Shown here: positions 23,339 through 30,818 of the stretch, piece by piece
Position numbering within the stretch: position 1 is the stretch's first letter
Layout of the letters: the number at the start of each line of letters is the position of its first letter
DNA from: an uncultured Hydrogenophaga sp.
GTDB lineage: Bacteria > Pseudomonadota > Gammaproteobacteria > Burkholderiales > Burkholderiaceae_C
Length of the DNA stretch: 64,000 nucleotides
NCBI RefSeq assembly: GCF_958439165.1
Contig: NZ_OY288120.1
Location: 124,001 to 188,000, forward strand
Reading direction: 5' to 3'
Translations under genes and position numbers: made by a program
The notes under the pieces: generated by a model
Database searches by the model: none
Told to the model about the DNA's origin: nothing
What the model saw: only the letters and a program-made list of their open reading frames with translations

Positions 23339-24904
23339 TCAGTGTTCCCGGCGCAGGGCGGGGAACAGGATCACGTCGCGGATGCTGGGGCTGTCGGTCA
23401 GCAGCATCATCAGGCGGTCGATGCCGATGCCGCAACCACCCGCCGGGGGCATGCCGTATTCCAGGGCACGGATGTAGTCGGCGTCGAAGTGCATGGCCTC
23501 GTCGTCGCCACCGTCCTTGGCGGCCACCTGGGCCTGGAACCGGGCAGCCTGGTCTTCAGCGTCGTTCAGTTCGGAGAACGCGTTGCCGAACTCGCGGCCG
23601 GTGATGTAGAGCTCGAAGCGCTCGGTCACTTCGGGGCGTGCATCGTTGGCCCGGGCCAGCGGAGAGATCTCGGTCGGGTGGTCCATGATGAAGGTCGGGT
23701 TCCACAGCTGGGACTCCACCTTCTCCTCGAAATACAGCACCTGCAGGCCGGCCAGGCTTCGGGTGGAGAGCTGGTGCTTCTCCTCGCTCATGCCCAGCTT
23801 GCGCAGCTGGCCGACCAGCCACTCACGGTCGTCCACGCCGGCACCGGCCTCGGTGTACTTGACGATGGCATCGCGGATGGTCAGACGCTCGAACGGGCTG
23901 TCCACGTCCACCGCACGGCCCTGGTAGGTGAGCTCACCGTCGCCGCGCACCACCTTGACCAGGTGGCGGATCAGCTGCTCGTTGAAGTCCATCAGATCGC
24001 GGTAGTTCCAGTAGGCCGCGTAGAACTCCATCATGGTGAATTCCGGGTTGTGCCGCACGCTGATGCCCTCGTTGCGGAAGTTCCGGTTGATCTCGAACAC
24101 CCGCTCGAAACCGCCCACCAGCAGGCGCTTGAGGTACAGCTCGGGTGCGATGCGCAGGAACATTTCCTGGTCCAGCGCGTTGTGGTGGGTGCTGAACGGC
24201 CGTGCATTGGCGCCACCGGGAATGGGGTGCAGCATGGGAGTTTCCACTTCCAGGAAACCGTGGTCGACCATGAAATTGCGCAGCGCCGAGATGGCCTTGC
24301 TGCGGGCGACGAAGCGCTGACGCGCATGCTCGTCGGTCATGAGGTCGACGTAGCGCTGGCGGTACTTGATCTCCTGATCCGCCACGCCGTGGAACTTGTC
24401 GGGCAGCGGACGCAGGCTCTTGGTGATCAGGCGGATGCGGTCGGCATGGATGGTCAGTTCGCCGGTGCGGGTGCGGAACAGCACGCCTTCGGCGGCCAAG
24501 ATGTCACCCAGATCCCAGTGCTTGAAGGTGTTGTGCAGCGCCTCGCCCACGCTGTCGTTGTTCAGGTAGATCTGGATGCGGCCACCGCTGGGGCCGAAGG
24601 AGGCATCCTGCAGGGTGGCAAAGCTGGCCTTGCCCATGACCCGCTTGAGCATCATGCGACCCGCCACGCTGGCGCGCACCGGATTCGCCTCCAGGTCTTC
24701 CTTGCTGGTCTCGCCGTGGGCCGCGAACAGGGCTTCGGCATGATCGGCCGGCTTGTGATCGTTCGGGAAGGCGATGCCCTCCCCGCGCTGCTGAGCCTCG
24801 CGCAGGGCACGCAGCTTCTCGCGGCGTTCGGCGATCAGCTGGTTCTCGTCATGGGCCACAGGGGCGGCGGACTCGGCGGCGGGGGTGGAAGGTGCTTGGC
24901 TCAT
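23339..24904 (-). CDS. lysS: Lysine--tRNA ligase, class II
   Basis: Charges tRNA-Lys; 521 aa, normal for LysS plus a short Ala/Pro-rich N-terminal extension. The OB-fold region includes ASVAGRMMLKRVMGKASFA; class II motif 2 is FEINRNFRNEGISVRHNPEF with TMMEFYAAYW, and motif 3 is PPAGGCGIGIDRLMMLLTD near the C terminus. The ATG at 24904 has no Shine-Dalgarno: only 5 bases separate it from the T-tract of a terminator-like hairpin (24910-24944). The apparent promoter TACAAT (24946-24951) is on the far side of that hairpin, so transcription of lysS must pass through or start inside it. Confidence 0.95.
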   Translation of the reverse strand: MSQAPSTPAAESAAPVAHDENQLIAERREKLRALREAQQRGEGIAFPNDHKPADHAEALFAAHGETSKEDLEANPVRASVAGRMMLKRVMGKASFATLQDASFGPSGGRIQIYLNNDSVGEALHNTFKHWDLGDILAAEGVLFRTRTGELTIHADRIRLITKSLRPLPDKFHGVADQEIKYRQRYVDLMTDEHARQRFVARSKAISALRNFMVDHGFLEVETPMLHPIPGGANARPFSTHHNALDQEMFLRIAPELYLKRLLVGGFERVFEINRNFRNEGISVRHNPEFTMMEFYAAYWNYRDLMDFNEQLIRHLVKVVRGDGELTYQGRAVDVDSPFERLTIRDAIVKYTEAGAGVDDREWLVGQLRKLGMSEEKHQLSTRSLAGLQVLYFEEKVESQLWNPTFIMDHPTEISPLARANDARPEVTERFELYITGREFGNAFSELNDAEDQAARFQAQVAAKDGGDDEAMHFDADYIRALEYGMPPAGGCGIGIDRLMMLLTDSPSIRDVILFPALRREH

Positions 24905-24909
24905 GAATG

Positions 24910-24944
24910 AAAAATGGGTTGGGCACCAGCGGTGCGCAACCCAT
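24910..24944 (-). terminator. Terminator-like hairpin between lysS promoter and lysS start
   Basis: On the minus strand ATGGGTTG pairs with CAACCCAT (8 bp) and GCACC with GGTGC (5 bp) around a 3-base loop, with one C/C mismatch; TTTTT follows. It may end liv-operon transcription coming from upstream, yet it also lies inside the lysS leader. Confidence 0.75.
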
Positions 24945-24945
24945 G

Positions 24946-24951
24946 ATTGTA
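24946..24951 (-). promoter_or_regulatory. -10 box of lysS
   Basis: TACAAT on the minus strand; one base separates it from the 5' arm of the hairpin at 24944. The expected start site (24939-24941) falls inside that arm. Confidence 0.5.
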
Positions 24952-24974
24952 GGTTTTGGAGGACGAACCGCCGC

Positions 24975-25044
24975 CGGGCCGCCCCAAGGCAGGTCAGCCC
25001 CCTCGGGGGGCAGCGACCCGCGCAGCGGCGGAGCGTGGGGGCAC
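24975..25044. repeat. GC-rich extragenic element of comamonad type
   Basis: An extragenic block containing GCCCCAAGGCAGGTCAG, the hairpin CCCCC/GGGGG (24998-25009) and CAGCGGCGGAGCGTGGGGG. I recognise this layout from many intergenic regions of Comamonadaceae genomes, from memory only. It lies directly downstream of livF and may assist termination. Confidence 0.55.
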
Positions 25045-25049
25045 GGCGG

Positions 25050-25766
25050 TCACTCTCCGAGGTAGGCGGCGCGGACCTTCGGGTCGTCCAGCATGTCGCG
25101 GCCGTTGCCGGTCATGATGATCTCGCCGGAGTCCATCACATAGCCGCGATCGGCGATCTGCAGGGCGCGGCGGGCGTTCTGTTCCACCAGCAGGACGGTC
25201 ACGCCCTGCTTCGACACGTCGCGCACCACCTCGAAGATCTTGTCGACCATGATGGGCGACAGACCCATGGAAGGTTCGTCCAGCAGCAGCACCTTCGGCT
25301 GGCTCATGAGCGCGCGGGCCATGGCCAGCATCTGCTGCTCGCCACCCGACATGGTGCCGGCCAGCTGGTCCTTGCGTTCGCGCAGGCGGGGGAAGATGCC
25401 GAACATGCGTTCGATGTCCGCTGCGATGCCGGCCTTGTCCTTGCGGATGTAGGCACCCATCTGCAGGTTCTCGGTGATGGACATGCGGGTGAACACGCCT
25501 CGGCCTTCCGGCACCATCGCCAGACCCTGCTTGACCAGGTCCCAGGCGCCTTTGCCCTTGATGCTCTGACCCAGGTATTCCACGTCGCCGGCTTCGAAAG
25601 GCAGCGAGCCGGTCACGGCCTTCATGGTGGTGGTCTTGCCGGCGCCGTTGGAGCCGATCAGCGAGATCAGCTCGCCTTCGCGCACTTCCATGTCGATGCC
25701 CTTGACGGCCTTGATGCCGCCATAAGAGACCTTCAGACCCTTGATTTTCAGGAGGGTGTTTGCCAT
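25050..25766 (-). CDS. livF: Branched-chain amino-acid ABC transporter ATP-binding protein LivF
   Basis: One of two ATPases of a high-affinity leucine/isoleucine/valine-type importer, 238 aa. Walker A is LIGSNGAGKTTTMKAV (about residues 35-50), the signature is GTMSGGEQQMLAMARAL, Walker B is KVLLLDEPSMGLSP and the switch His is replaced by VEQNAR, as is typical for LivF. The ATG at 25766 gives MANTLLKIKGLKVSYGGIKA, the standard start; a GGAGGG equivalent is not evident but GAAAGCAGAGAAC precedes it. It is the last gene of livH-livM-livG-livF. The operon lacks the periplasmic binding protein. Confidence 0.94.
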   Translation of the reverse strand: MANTLLKIKGLKVSYGGIKAVKGIDMEVREGELISLIGSNGAGKTTTMKAVTGSLPFEAGDVEYLGQSIKGKGAWDLVKQGLAMVPEGRGVFTRMSITENLQMGAYIRKDKAGIAADIERMFGIFPRLRERKDQLAGTMSGGEQQMLAMARALMSQPKVLLLDEPSMGLSPIMVDKIFEVVRDVSKQGVTVLLVEQNARRALQIADRGYVMDSGEIIMTGNGRDMLDDPKVRAAYLGE

Positions 25767-25783
25767 GTTCTCTGCTTTCTCGA

Positions 25784-26554
25784 TCAGTGGCCGCCGGTGC
25801 CCAGATAGGCCTCGATGACCTTCGGGTCCTTCTGCACCTCGGCCGGCGTGCCGGACGAGAGCTGCTTGCCGTAGTCCAGCACGGTGACGCGGTCGCACAG
25901 GCCCATGACCAGCTTGACGTCGTGCTCGATGAGCAGGATGGTGCGGTTGTCGTTGCGGATGCGGTCGATCAGCTCGCGCAGCTGCACCTTCTCGGTGGCG
26001 TTCATGCCGGCGGCCGGCTCGTCCAGCGCGATCAGCTGCGGATCGGTGGCCAGGGCACGGGCGATTTCCAGGCGGCGCTGGTCACCGTAGCTCAGGGTCC
26101 GCGACTTGTAGTCGGCGAACTTCTCGATGCCCACGTAGGCCAGCAGCTCGCGGGCACGGTCGGTGATGGCCTTTTCCTCGCGCTTGAAACCGGGGGTGCG
26201 CAGCACCGCACCGATCAGGCCGGAAGAGGTGCGCACATGGCGGCCCACCATCACGTTCTCCAGGGCGGTCATCTCGGCAAACAGCCGGATGTTCTGGAAC
26301 GTGCGGGCGATGCCGGCCTTGGCCACTTCGTGCACGGCCGTGGGCTGGTAAGGCTTGCCGGCCAGCTCGAAGCTGCCGCTGTCGGGCGTGTAGAGGCCGG
26401 TCAGCACGTTGAAGAAGGTGGTCTTGCCGGCGCCGTTGGGGCCGATCAGGCCGTACACCTGACCGCGCTCGATGGTGATGCCCACATCGCTCAGGGCCTG
26501 AAGGCCACCGAAGCGCTTGGACACATTGGCGACTTTGAGAATCGTCTCGCTCAT
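25784..26554 (-). CDS. livG: Branched-chain amino-acid ABC transporter ATP-binding protein LivG
   Basis: The second ATPase of the importer, 256 aa. Walker A is LIGPNGAGKTTFFNVLTG (about residues 35-52), the LivG-specific insertion starts with GIARTFQNIRLFAEMTALEN, the signature is SRTLSYGDQRRLEIARAL, and Walker B is LIALDEPAAGMNATE followed by LIEHDVKLVMGLCD. GGAG lies 8 bases before the ATG at 26554. It follows livM by 13 bases and precedes livF by 17, so it is an internal gene of the operon. Confidence 0.95.
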   Translation of the reverse strand: MSETILKVANVSKRFGGLQALSDVGITIERGQVYGLIGPNGAGKTTFFNVLTGLYTPDSGSFELAGKPYQPTAVHEVAKAGIARTFQNIRLFAEMTALENVMVGRHVRTSSGLIGAVLRTPGFKREEKAITDRARELLAYVGIEKFADYKSRTLSYGDQRRLEIARALATDPQLIALDEPAAGMNATEKVQLRELIDRIRNDNRTILLIEHDVKLVMGLCDRVTVLDYGKQLSSGTPAEVQKDPKVIEAYLGTGGH

Positions 26555-26567
26555 GAATGTGCTCCGC

Positions 26568-27665
26568 TCACTTGTTCAGGGACTTGCCGTGCTCGGGCGC
26601 CGGCCACAAGCCCTTCGGGCGGATCAGCATGACCACCACCATGGCCAGCGCGATCAGCAGCTGGCGCAGGATCTCGGGGGCCAGACGGCCGTCGGTCATG
26701 GCGGTCAGCGGGTGCGCCACATGGCGCAGCAGCTCCGGCAGACCGGCCAGCAGCAGCGCGCCGAGCACCACGCCCGGGATGTGACCGATGCCGCCGAGCA
26801 CCACCATGGCCACCACCATCACCGACTCCATGAGGGAGAAGGACTCGGGCGACACGAAGCGCTGGAACGACGCGAACAGCACGCCGGAGATGCCGCCAAA
26901 GGTGGCACCCATGCCGAAGGCCAGCAGCTTGAGGTTGCGGGTGTTCAGGCCCATGGCCTTGGCCGCGATCTCGTCTTCGCGGATGGCCATCCAGGCCCGG
27001 CCGATGCGCGAGTCCTGCAGGCGGTACGACAGCACGATGGCGAGCACCACGAAGAACAGGAACAGGTAGTAGTACAGCGTGACGGGCTGGAAGGTGTAGC
27101 TGAAGCCGAACAGGTCGATCTCCAGCCGCTTGCCAAGGTCGATGCCGAACACCGTGATGGTGTCGATCTGGCTGATGCCCTTCGGGCCGTTGGTGATGTT
27201 CACCGGACGGTCCATGTTGAGCAGGAAGATCCGGATGATCTCGCCGAAGCCCAGGGTGATGATGGCCAGGTAGTCGCCGCGCAGCTTGAGGGTGGGTGCC
27301 CCCAGGATCATGCCGACGATGCCGGCCACCACCGCCGCCAGGATCATCACCAGCCAGATGTTGTAGTGGATGCCGTCGGGGAAGGCTGCCTTGATGGCCG
27401 CGAAGGTGTCGCTCAGGTGGGGCGAGCCCAGCAGCGCAAAGATGTAGGCACCCACCGCGAAGAAGGCGATGTAGCCCAGGTCGAGCAGGCCGGCGTAGCC
27501 CACCACGATGTTCAGGCCGAGGGCCAGCAGCACGTAGAGCAGCGCGATGTCCAGGATGCGGACCCACGAGTTGCTGCCGGTGGCCTGCAGCACCAGGGGC
27601 AGTGCCAGCAGCGCCACGGCGGCAAGGAAGAAGACGACCAGCTTGCCGGTTTGGTTGTTCATCAT
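26568..27665 (-). CDS. livM: Branched-chain amino-acid ABC transporter permease LivM
   Basis: Inner-membrane permease subunit of 365 aa with about nine hydrophobic helices. Family landmarks are LGLNIVVGYAGLLDLGYIAF near residue 50, LRGDYLAIITLGFGEIIRI, and the cytoplasmic coupling helix DSRIGRAWMAIREDEIAAKA, which contacts the ATPase; VMVVLGGIGHIPG lies in the last third. GGAGG lies 8 bases before a doubled ATG ATG, so the true start may be 27665 or 27662. It pairs with LivH to form the channel. Confidence 0.94.
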   Translation of the reverse strand: MMNNQTGKLVVFFLAAVALLALPLVLQATGSNSWVRILDIALLYVLLALGLNIVVGYAGLLDLGYIAFFAVGAYIFALLGSPHLSDTFAAIKAAFPDGIHYNIWLVMILAAVVAGIVGMILGAPTLKLRGDYLAIITLGFGEIIRIFLLNMDRPVNITNGPKGISQIDTITVFGIDLGKRLEIDLFGFSYTFQPVTLYYYLFLFFVVLAIVLSYRLQDSRIGRAWMAIREDEIAAKAMGLNTRNLKLLAFGMGATFGGISGVLFASFQRFVSPESFSLMESVMVVAMVVLGGIGHIPGVVLGALLLAGLPELLRHVAHPLTAMTDGRLAPEILRQLLIALAMVVVMLIRPKGLWPAPEHGKSLNK

Positions 27666-27681
27666 GTCGAAATCCTCCGGA

Positions 27682-28611
27682 TCAGGCGCGGTCGGCCACT
27701 CGCTCGCCCAGCAGGCCCGAGGGGCGCAGGGTCAGCACGATGGCCAGCACGATGAAGGCAAAGATGTCGGTGTACTGGCTGCCCAGCACGCCGCCGGTGA
27801 GCTTGCCGAGGTAGCCGGCGCCCAGCGATTCGATCAGGCCCAGGGCCACACCGCCCACGACGGCGCCGGCCAGGTTGCCGATGCCACCCATGACGGCGGC
27901 CACGAAGGCCTTCAGGCCCGGCATGAATCCCATGGCGTGCTGCACGCTGCCGTAGTTCGAAGCCCACATCACGCCGGCAATGGCCGCGAGCATGGCGCCG
28001 ATGATGAAGGTGGCGGAGATGACCGTGTCCGGCTTGATGCCCATCAGGGCAGCCACGCGCGGGTTCTCGGCGGTGGCCCGCATCGCACGGCCCAGGTTGG
28101 TGCGGTTGACCAGCCACATCAGAAAGGCCAGCGTGATGACGGTCGTGGCCAGGATGGTGATCTGGGTCACCGAGATCACCGCGCCGCCGATGGCCACCGG
28201 ATCGGTGGACAGCAGGTTGGGGTAGGACTTCGGGTTCGGCTTCCAGATGATCATGGCGAACGTCTGCAACAGCAGCGACATGCCGATCGCCGTTATCAGC
28301 GGCGCCAGCCTGGCCGCACTGCGCAGCGGGCGGTAGGCAAGCTTCTCGATGGTGTAGTTGAGGGCCGCACAGACCACCATCGCAATCACGGTGGCCATGA
28401 TGAGGACCATCCAGCCGGGCATGCCGGGCGATGCGTCCCGCATGATGCCGATGATGGTCCAGCTGGTGAGCGCGCCCACCATGAGCACGTCGCCGTGGGC
28501 GAAGTTGATCAGCCCGATGATGCCGTACACCATGGTGTATCCCAGGGCGACGAGCGCATACATGCTGCCCAGCACCAGACCATTGATGATCTGCTGTAGC
28601 AAAACTTCCAT
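27682..28611 (-). CDS. livH: Branched-chain amino-acid ABC transporter permease LivH
   Basis: First gene of the operon, 309 aa. Visible family signatures are LLQQIINGLVLGSMYALVAL at the N terminus, GLINFAHGDVLMVGA, the coupling helix TNLGRAMRATAENPRVAALM, and GFMPGLKAFVAAVMGGIGN. I start at the ATG 28611 (MEVLLQQ), which has GGAG 10 bases upstream; an in-frame Met twelve codons earlier adds a basic tail not seen in the family. Upstream are a terminator-like hairpin (28677-28720), a -10 box and a pair of spaced repeats, so transcription of the operon appears tightly controlled. The substrate-binding partner must be encoded elsewhere. Confidence 0.94.
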   Translation of the reverse strand: MEVLLQQIINGLVLGSMYALVALGYTMVYGIIGLINFAHGDVLMVGALTSWTIIGIMRDASPGMPGWMVLIMATVIAMVVCAALNYTIEKLAYRPLRSAARLAPLITAIGMSLLLQTFAMIIWKPNPKSYPNLLSTDPVAIGGAVISVTQITILATTVITLAFLMWLVNRTNLGRAMRATAENPRVAALMGIKPDTVISATFIIGAMLAAIAGVMWASNYGSVQHAMGFMPGLKAFVAAVMGGIGNLAGAVVGGVALGLIESLGAGYLGKLTGGVLGSQYTDIFAFIVLAIVLTLRPSGLLGERVADRA

Positions 28612-28676
28612 GAAGGTTCTCCGTGTTTGTGACCGGACGGACCGCAAAGATGCGCAGTCCCCTGATTCAACCTAGC

Positions 28677-28720
28677 AAAAAACCCGCCATGAGCGTCCTG
28701 GATACAGGCCGTGGGCGGGT
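28677..28720 (-). terminator. Terminator-like hairpin between rarA and livH
   Basis: On the minus strand ACCCGCC (28720-28714) pairs with GGCGGGT (28688-28682), followed by TTTTTT. The 25-base loop holds its own small CCTG/CAGG stem. It may simply end the rarA transcript, but it also lies downstream of the likely liv -10 box. Confidence 0.75.
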
Positions 28721-28729
28721 TGGTGCGCG

Positions 28730-28735
28730 ATTGTA
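28730..28735 (-). promoter_or_regulatory. -10 box of the liv operon (probable)
   Basis: TACAAT followed by CGCGCACC on the minus strand, the same discriminator as at guaC. Its position upstream of the hairpin makes the liv leader about 115 bases long. Confidence 0.4.
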
Positions 28736-28761
28736 GCGACCCATTTTTGGGGGACCTGAGC

Positions 28762-28792
28762 GGGTTTGCCCTGAGGAATCAAGGGTTTACCC
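28762..28792. promoter_or_regulatory. Pair of GGGTTT(G/A)CCC sites 21 bp apart upstream of liv promoter
   Basis: GGGTTTGCCC (28762-28771) and GGGTTTACCC (28783-28792) repeat with a 21-base period, two helical turns, centred about 30-55 bases upstream of the -10 box. This looks like a double regulator site; the protein is unknown. Confidence 0.5.
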
Positions 28793-28831
28793 TATACCCC
28801 CCTGGGCATCAGAAGAGGGATTGGATATGGA

Positions 28832-30124
28832 TTAGTTTTTCTGATGGTTCAGTCGCTGGAGTTCTCGCAGCTTATCGGCAATGCGGATCTCCAGACCGCG
28901 CTCCACCGGCTGGTAGAAACCGGGCGGTGCCATGCCCTCGGGCAGGTAGGTCTCGCCGGCAGCGAATCCGCCCTCCTCGTCGTGCGCATAGCGGTAGCCG
29001 CGCCCGTAGTCGAGATCCTTCATGAGCTGCGTCGGTGCATTGCGAAGGTGCATGGGCACCGGACGGGTGCCATCCTTCTTCACGAAGGCCTTGGCCGAGT
29101 TGAAGGCCTTGTAGACCGCGTTCGACTTCGGCGCCACCGCCAGATAGATCACACATTCGGCCAGCGCCAGTTCGCCTTCCGGGCTGCCCAGCCGCTCGTA
29201 CACCTCAGCCGCATCGAGCGCGAGCCGCAGCGCCCGCGGGTCAGCCAGGCCGATGTCCTCGGCCGCCATGCGGACCAGCCGGCGGGCCATGTAGCGCGGA
29301 TCGGCGCCACCATCGAGCATGCGCACCAGCCAGTACAGCGCAGCGTCCGGGTCGGAGCCGCGCACGCTCTTGTGCAGCGCGCTGATCGTGTCGTAGAACT
29401 GCTCGCCGCCCTTGTCGTAGCGGCGCATGCGCTCGCCCAGCACCTTGAGCAGCCAGGCATCGGTCACTTCAGCGAGCTGCTCGCGCCCGGCTGCCACGGC
29501 CAGCGTTTCCAGCGTGTTGAGCAGGCGCCGGGCGTCGCCGTCGGCATAGGCGATGAGCCGGTCGACCGCAACCGACTCGGCCGCCGGCACCGCGCCGATG
29601 GCCTGCGCCCGCTGCACGATCTGGCGCAGGTCGTCTTCGGCGAGCGGCTGAAGCACATACACCGCAGCGCGGGACAACAAGGCCGAATTGACCTCGAATG
29701 ACGGGTTCTCGGTGGTGGCACCGATGAAGGTGAACAGACCCGACTCCACATGCGGCAGGAAGGCGTCCTGCTGGCTCTTGTTGAACCGGTGGACCTCGTC
29801 GACAAACACGATGGTGCGGCGCTGTTCCAGGCCGTCGCGCACGAGCTGGGCCTGCTCCACCGCCTCCCGGATGTCCTTCACCCCGCCCAGCACCGCACTG
29901 ATGGTGATGAACTGCGCGTCGAAGGCATCGGCCATCAGGCGGGCGATGGTGGTCTTGCCCACGCCCGGCGGCCCCCACAGGATGCAGCTGTGCGGCTGGC
30001 CGGACTCGAACGCCAGCCGCAGCGCCATGCCCTCGCCCAGCAAGTGTTGCTGGCCGATCACCTCGCCCAGTTGCCGGGGCCGCAGGCGCTCGGCCAGCGG
30101 AGCATGGGGCTGGGCAGGCTTCAT
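28832..30124 (-). CDS. rarA: Replication-associated recombination protein A (RarA/MgsA ATPase)
   Basis: AAA+ ATPase that acts at stalled replication forks, 430 aa, homologous to eukaryotic WRNIP1/Mgs1. Walker A is ILWGPPGVGKTTIARLM (about residues 49-65), Walker B is TIVFVDEVHRFNKSQQDAF, sensor 1 is FIGATTENPSFEVNSALLSR and sensor 2 lies in YADGDARRLLNTLE. The C-terminal tetramer part includes HKSVRGSDPDAALYWLVRML. It follows lolA by 9 bases and ftsK further up, the usual ftsK-lolA-rarA order of Burkholderiales. The downstream hairpin at 28677-28720 is its likely terminator. Confidence 0.95.
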   Translation of the reverse strand: MKPAQPHAPLAERLRPRQLGEVIGQQHLLGEGMALRLAFESGQPHSCILWGPPGVGKTTIARLMADAFDAQFITISAVLGGVKDIREAVEQAQLVRDGLEQRRTIVFVDEVHRFNKSQQDAFLPHVESGLFTFIGATTENPSFEVNSALLSRAAVYVLQPLAEDDLRQIVQRAQAIGAVPAAESVAVDRLIAYADGDARRLLNTLETLAVAAGREQLAEVTDAWLLKVLGERMRRYDKGGEQFYDTISALHKSVRGSDPDAALYWLVRMLDGGADPRYMARRLVRMAAEDIGLADPRALRLALDAAEVYERLGSPEGELALAECVIYLAVAPKSNAVYKAFNSAKAFVKKDGTRPVPMHLRNAPTQLMKDLDYGRGYRYAHDEEGGFAAGETYLPEGMAPPGFYQPVERGLEIRIADKLRELQRLNHQKN

Positions 30125-30133
30125 GCGCGGAGT

Positions 30134-30769
30134 TCAGGGACGGATGACGTCGGCCCCGGGCGGCGGCACGAAACGGAAATCGGCGGCCGTCAGGCCGGGG
30201 CCGGACTGCCAGTCGTTGAAGGTGATGACCGACCGCTGACCCAACCCGTCTTCGATGTCGAGCACCGCCAGCTGGTTGCCGCGCAAGCCGACGCGGACCT
30301 TTCGCAACTGTCCGTCGGTGGCCTTCGGGCGGGCATCCACCCAGTGCAGGCCGTCGGCGTCGGGCGCCGCCTTGAGTTCGAAGGCCGCTGCCAGCGACTG
30401 CAGGTTGCCGCCGGCGGCCACCAGCGCGGCCGGCGTGCTGCCCAGCGCAGCCTTCTGGTTGCGGGCAGTGACCTGATTCAGGTCGATGTCGTGCAGCCAC
30501 AGGGTCTGGCCATCGGCCACGATGGTCTGCGGGAACGGCTTGGCGTACTCGAACCGGAAACGATCGGGCCGCAGGAACTCGAAGCGACCCGTGGAGGTGC
30601 GGGTGCGCGGCCTGGCCTCACCGCTGCGCTGGGGGGAGGTCACCACCTGCGTGAAGGAGGCCCGGCCGCTGGACACGTCCTTCAGGAAGGCATCCAGCGA
30701 TTGGAGCCCGTCGGCCCGGGCGGAACAGGCCAGCAGCGCTGCCAGAAAAAAGGACAGGAGAGGTTTCAT
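30134..30769 (-). CDS. lolA: Outer-membrane lipoprotein carrier protein LolA
   Basis: Periplasmic chaperone that takes lipoproteins from LolCDE and hands them to the outer membrane, 211 aa. Residues 1-19 are a Sec signal (LLSFFLAALLACSARA). The half-barrel fold is represented by SGRASFTQVVTSPQRSGE, TGRFEFLRPDRFRFEYAKPF, QTIVADGQTLWLHDIDLNQV and VVLDIEDGLGQRS-like strands near the C terminus. It is 49 bases downstream of ftsK and 9 upstream of rarA, on the same strand. The rest of the Lol system (lolD, lolC) is encoded about 28 kb away at 58-60 kb. Confidence 0.93.
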   Translation of the reverse strand: MKPLLSFFLAALLACSARADGLQSLDAFLKDVSSGRASFTQVVTSPQRSGEARPRTRTSTGRFEFLRPDRFRFEYAKPFPQTIVADGQTLWLHDIDLNQVTARNQKAALGSTPAALVAAGGNLQSLAAAFELKAAPDADGLHWVDARPKATDGQLRKVRVGLRGNQLAVLDIEDGLGQRSVITFNDWQSGPGLTAADFRFVPPPGADVIRP

Positions 30770-30818
30770 GGTGCGTCAGACCCGCGCCGGGCGGGTTGGT
30801 TGCAATGATGGGGCAGCG

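Noticed and set aside
28612..28676. T-box or lysine-riboswitch type leader at liv or lysS
   Set aside because: No T-box sequence, no K-turn or five-helix junction; the leaders are too short.
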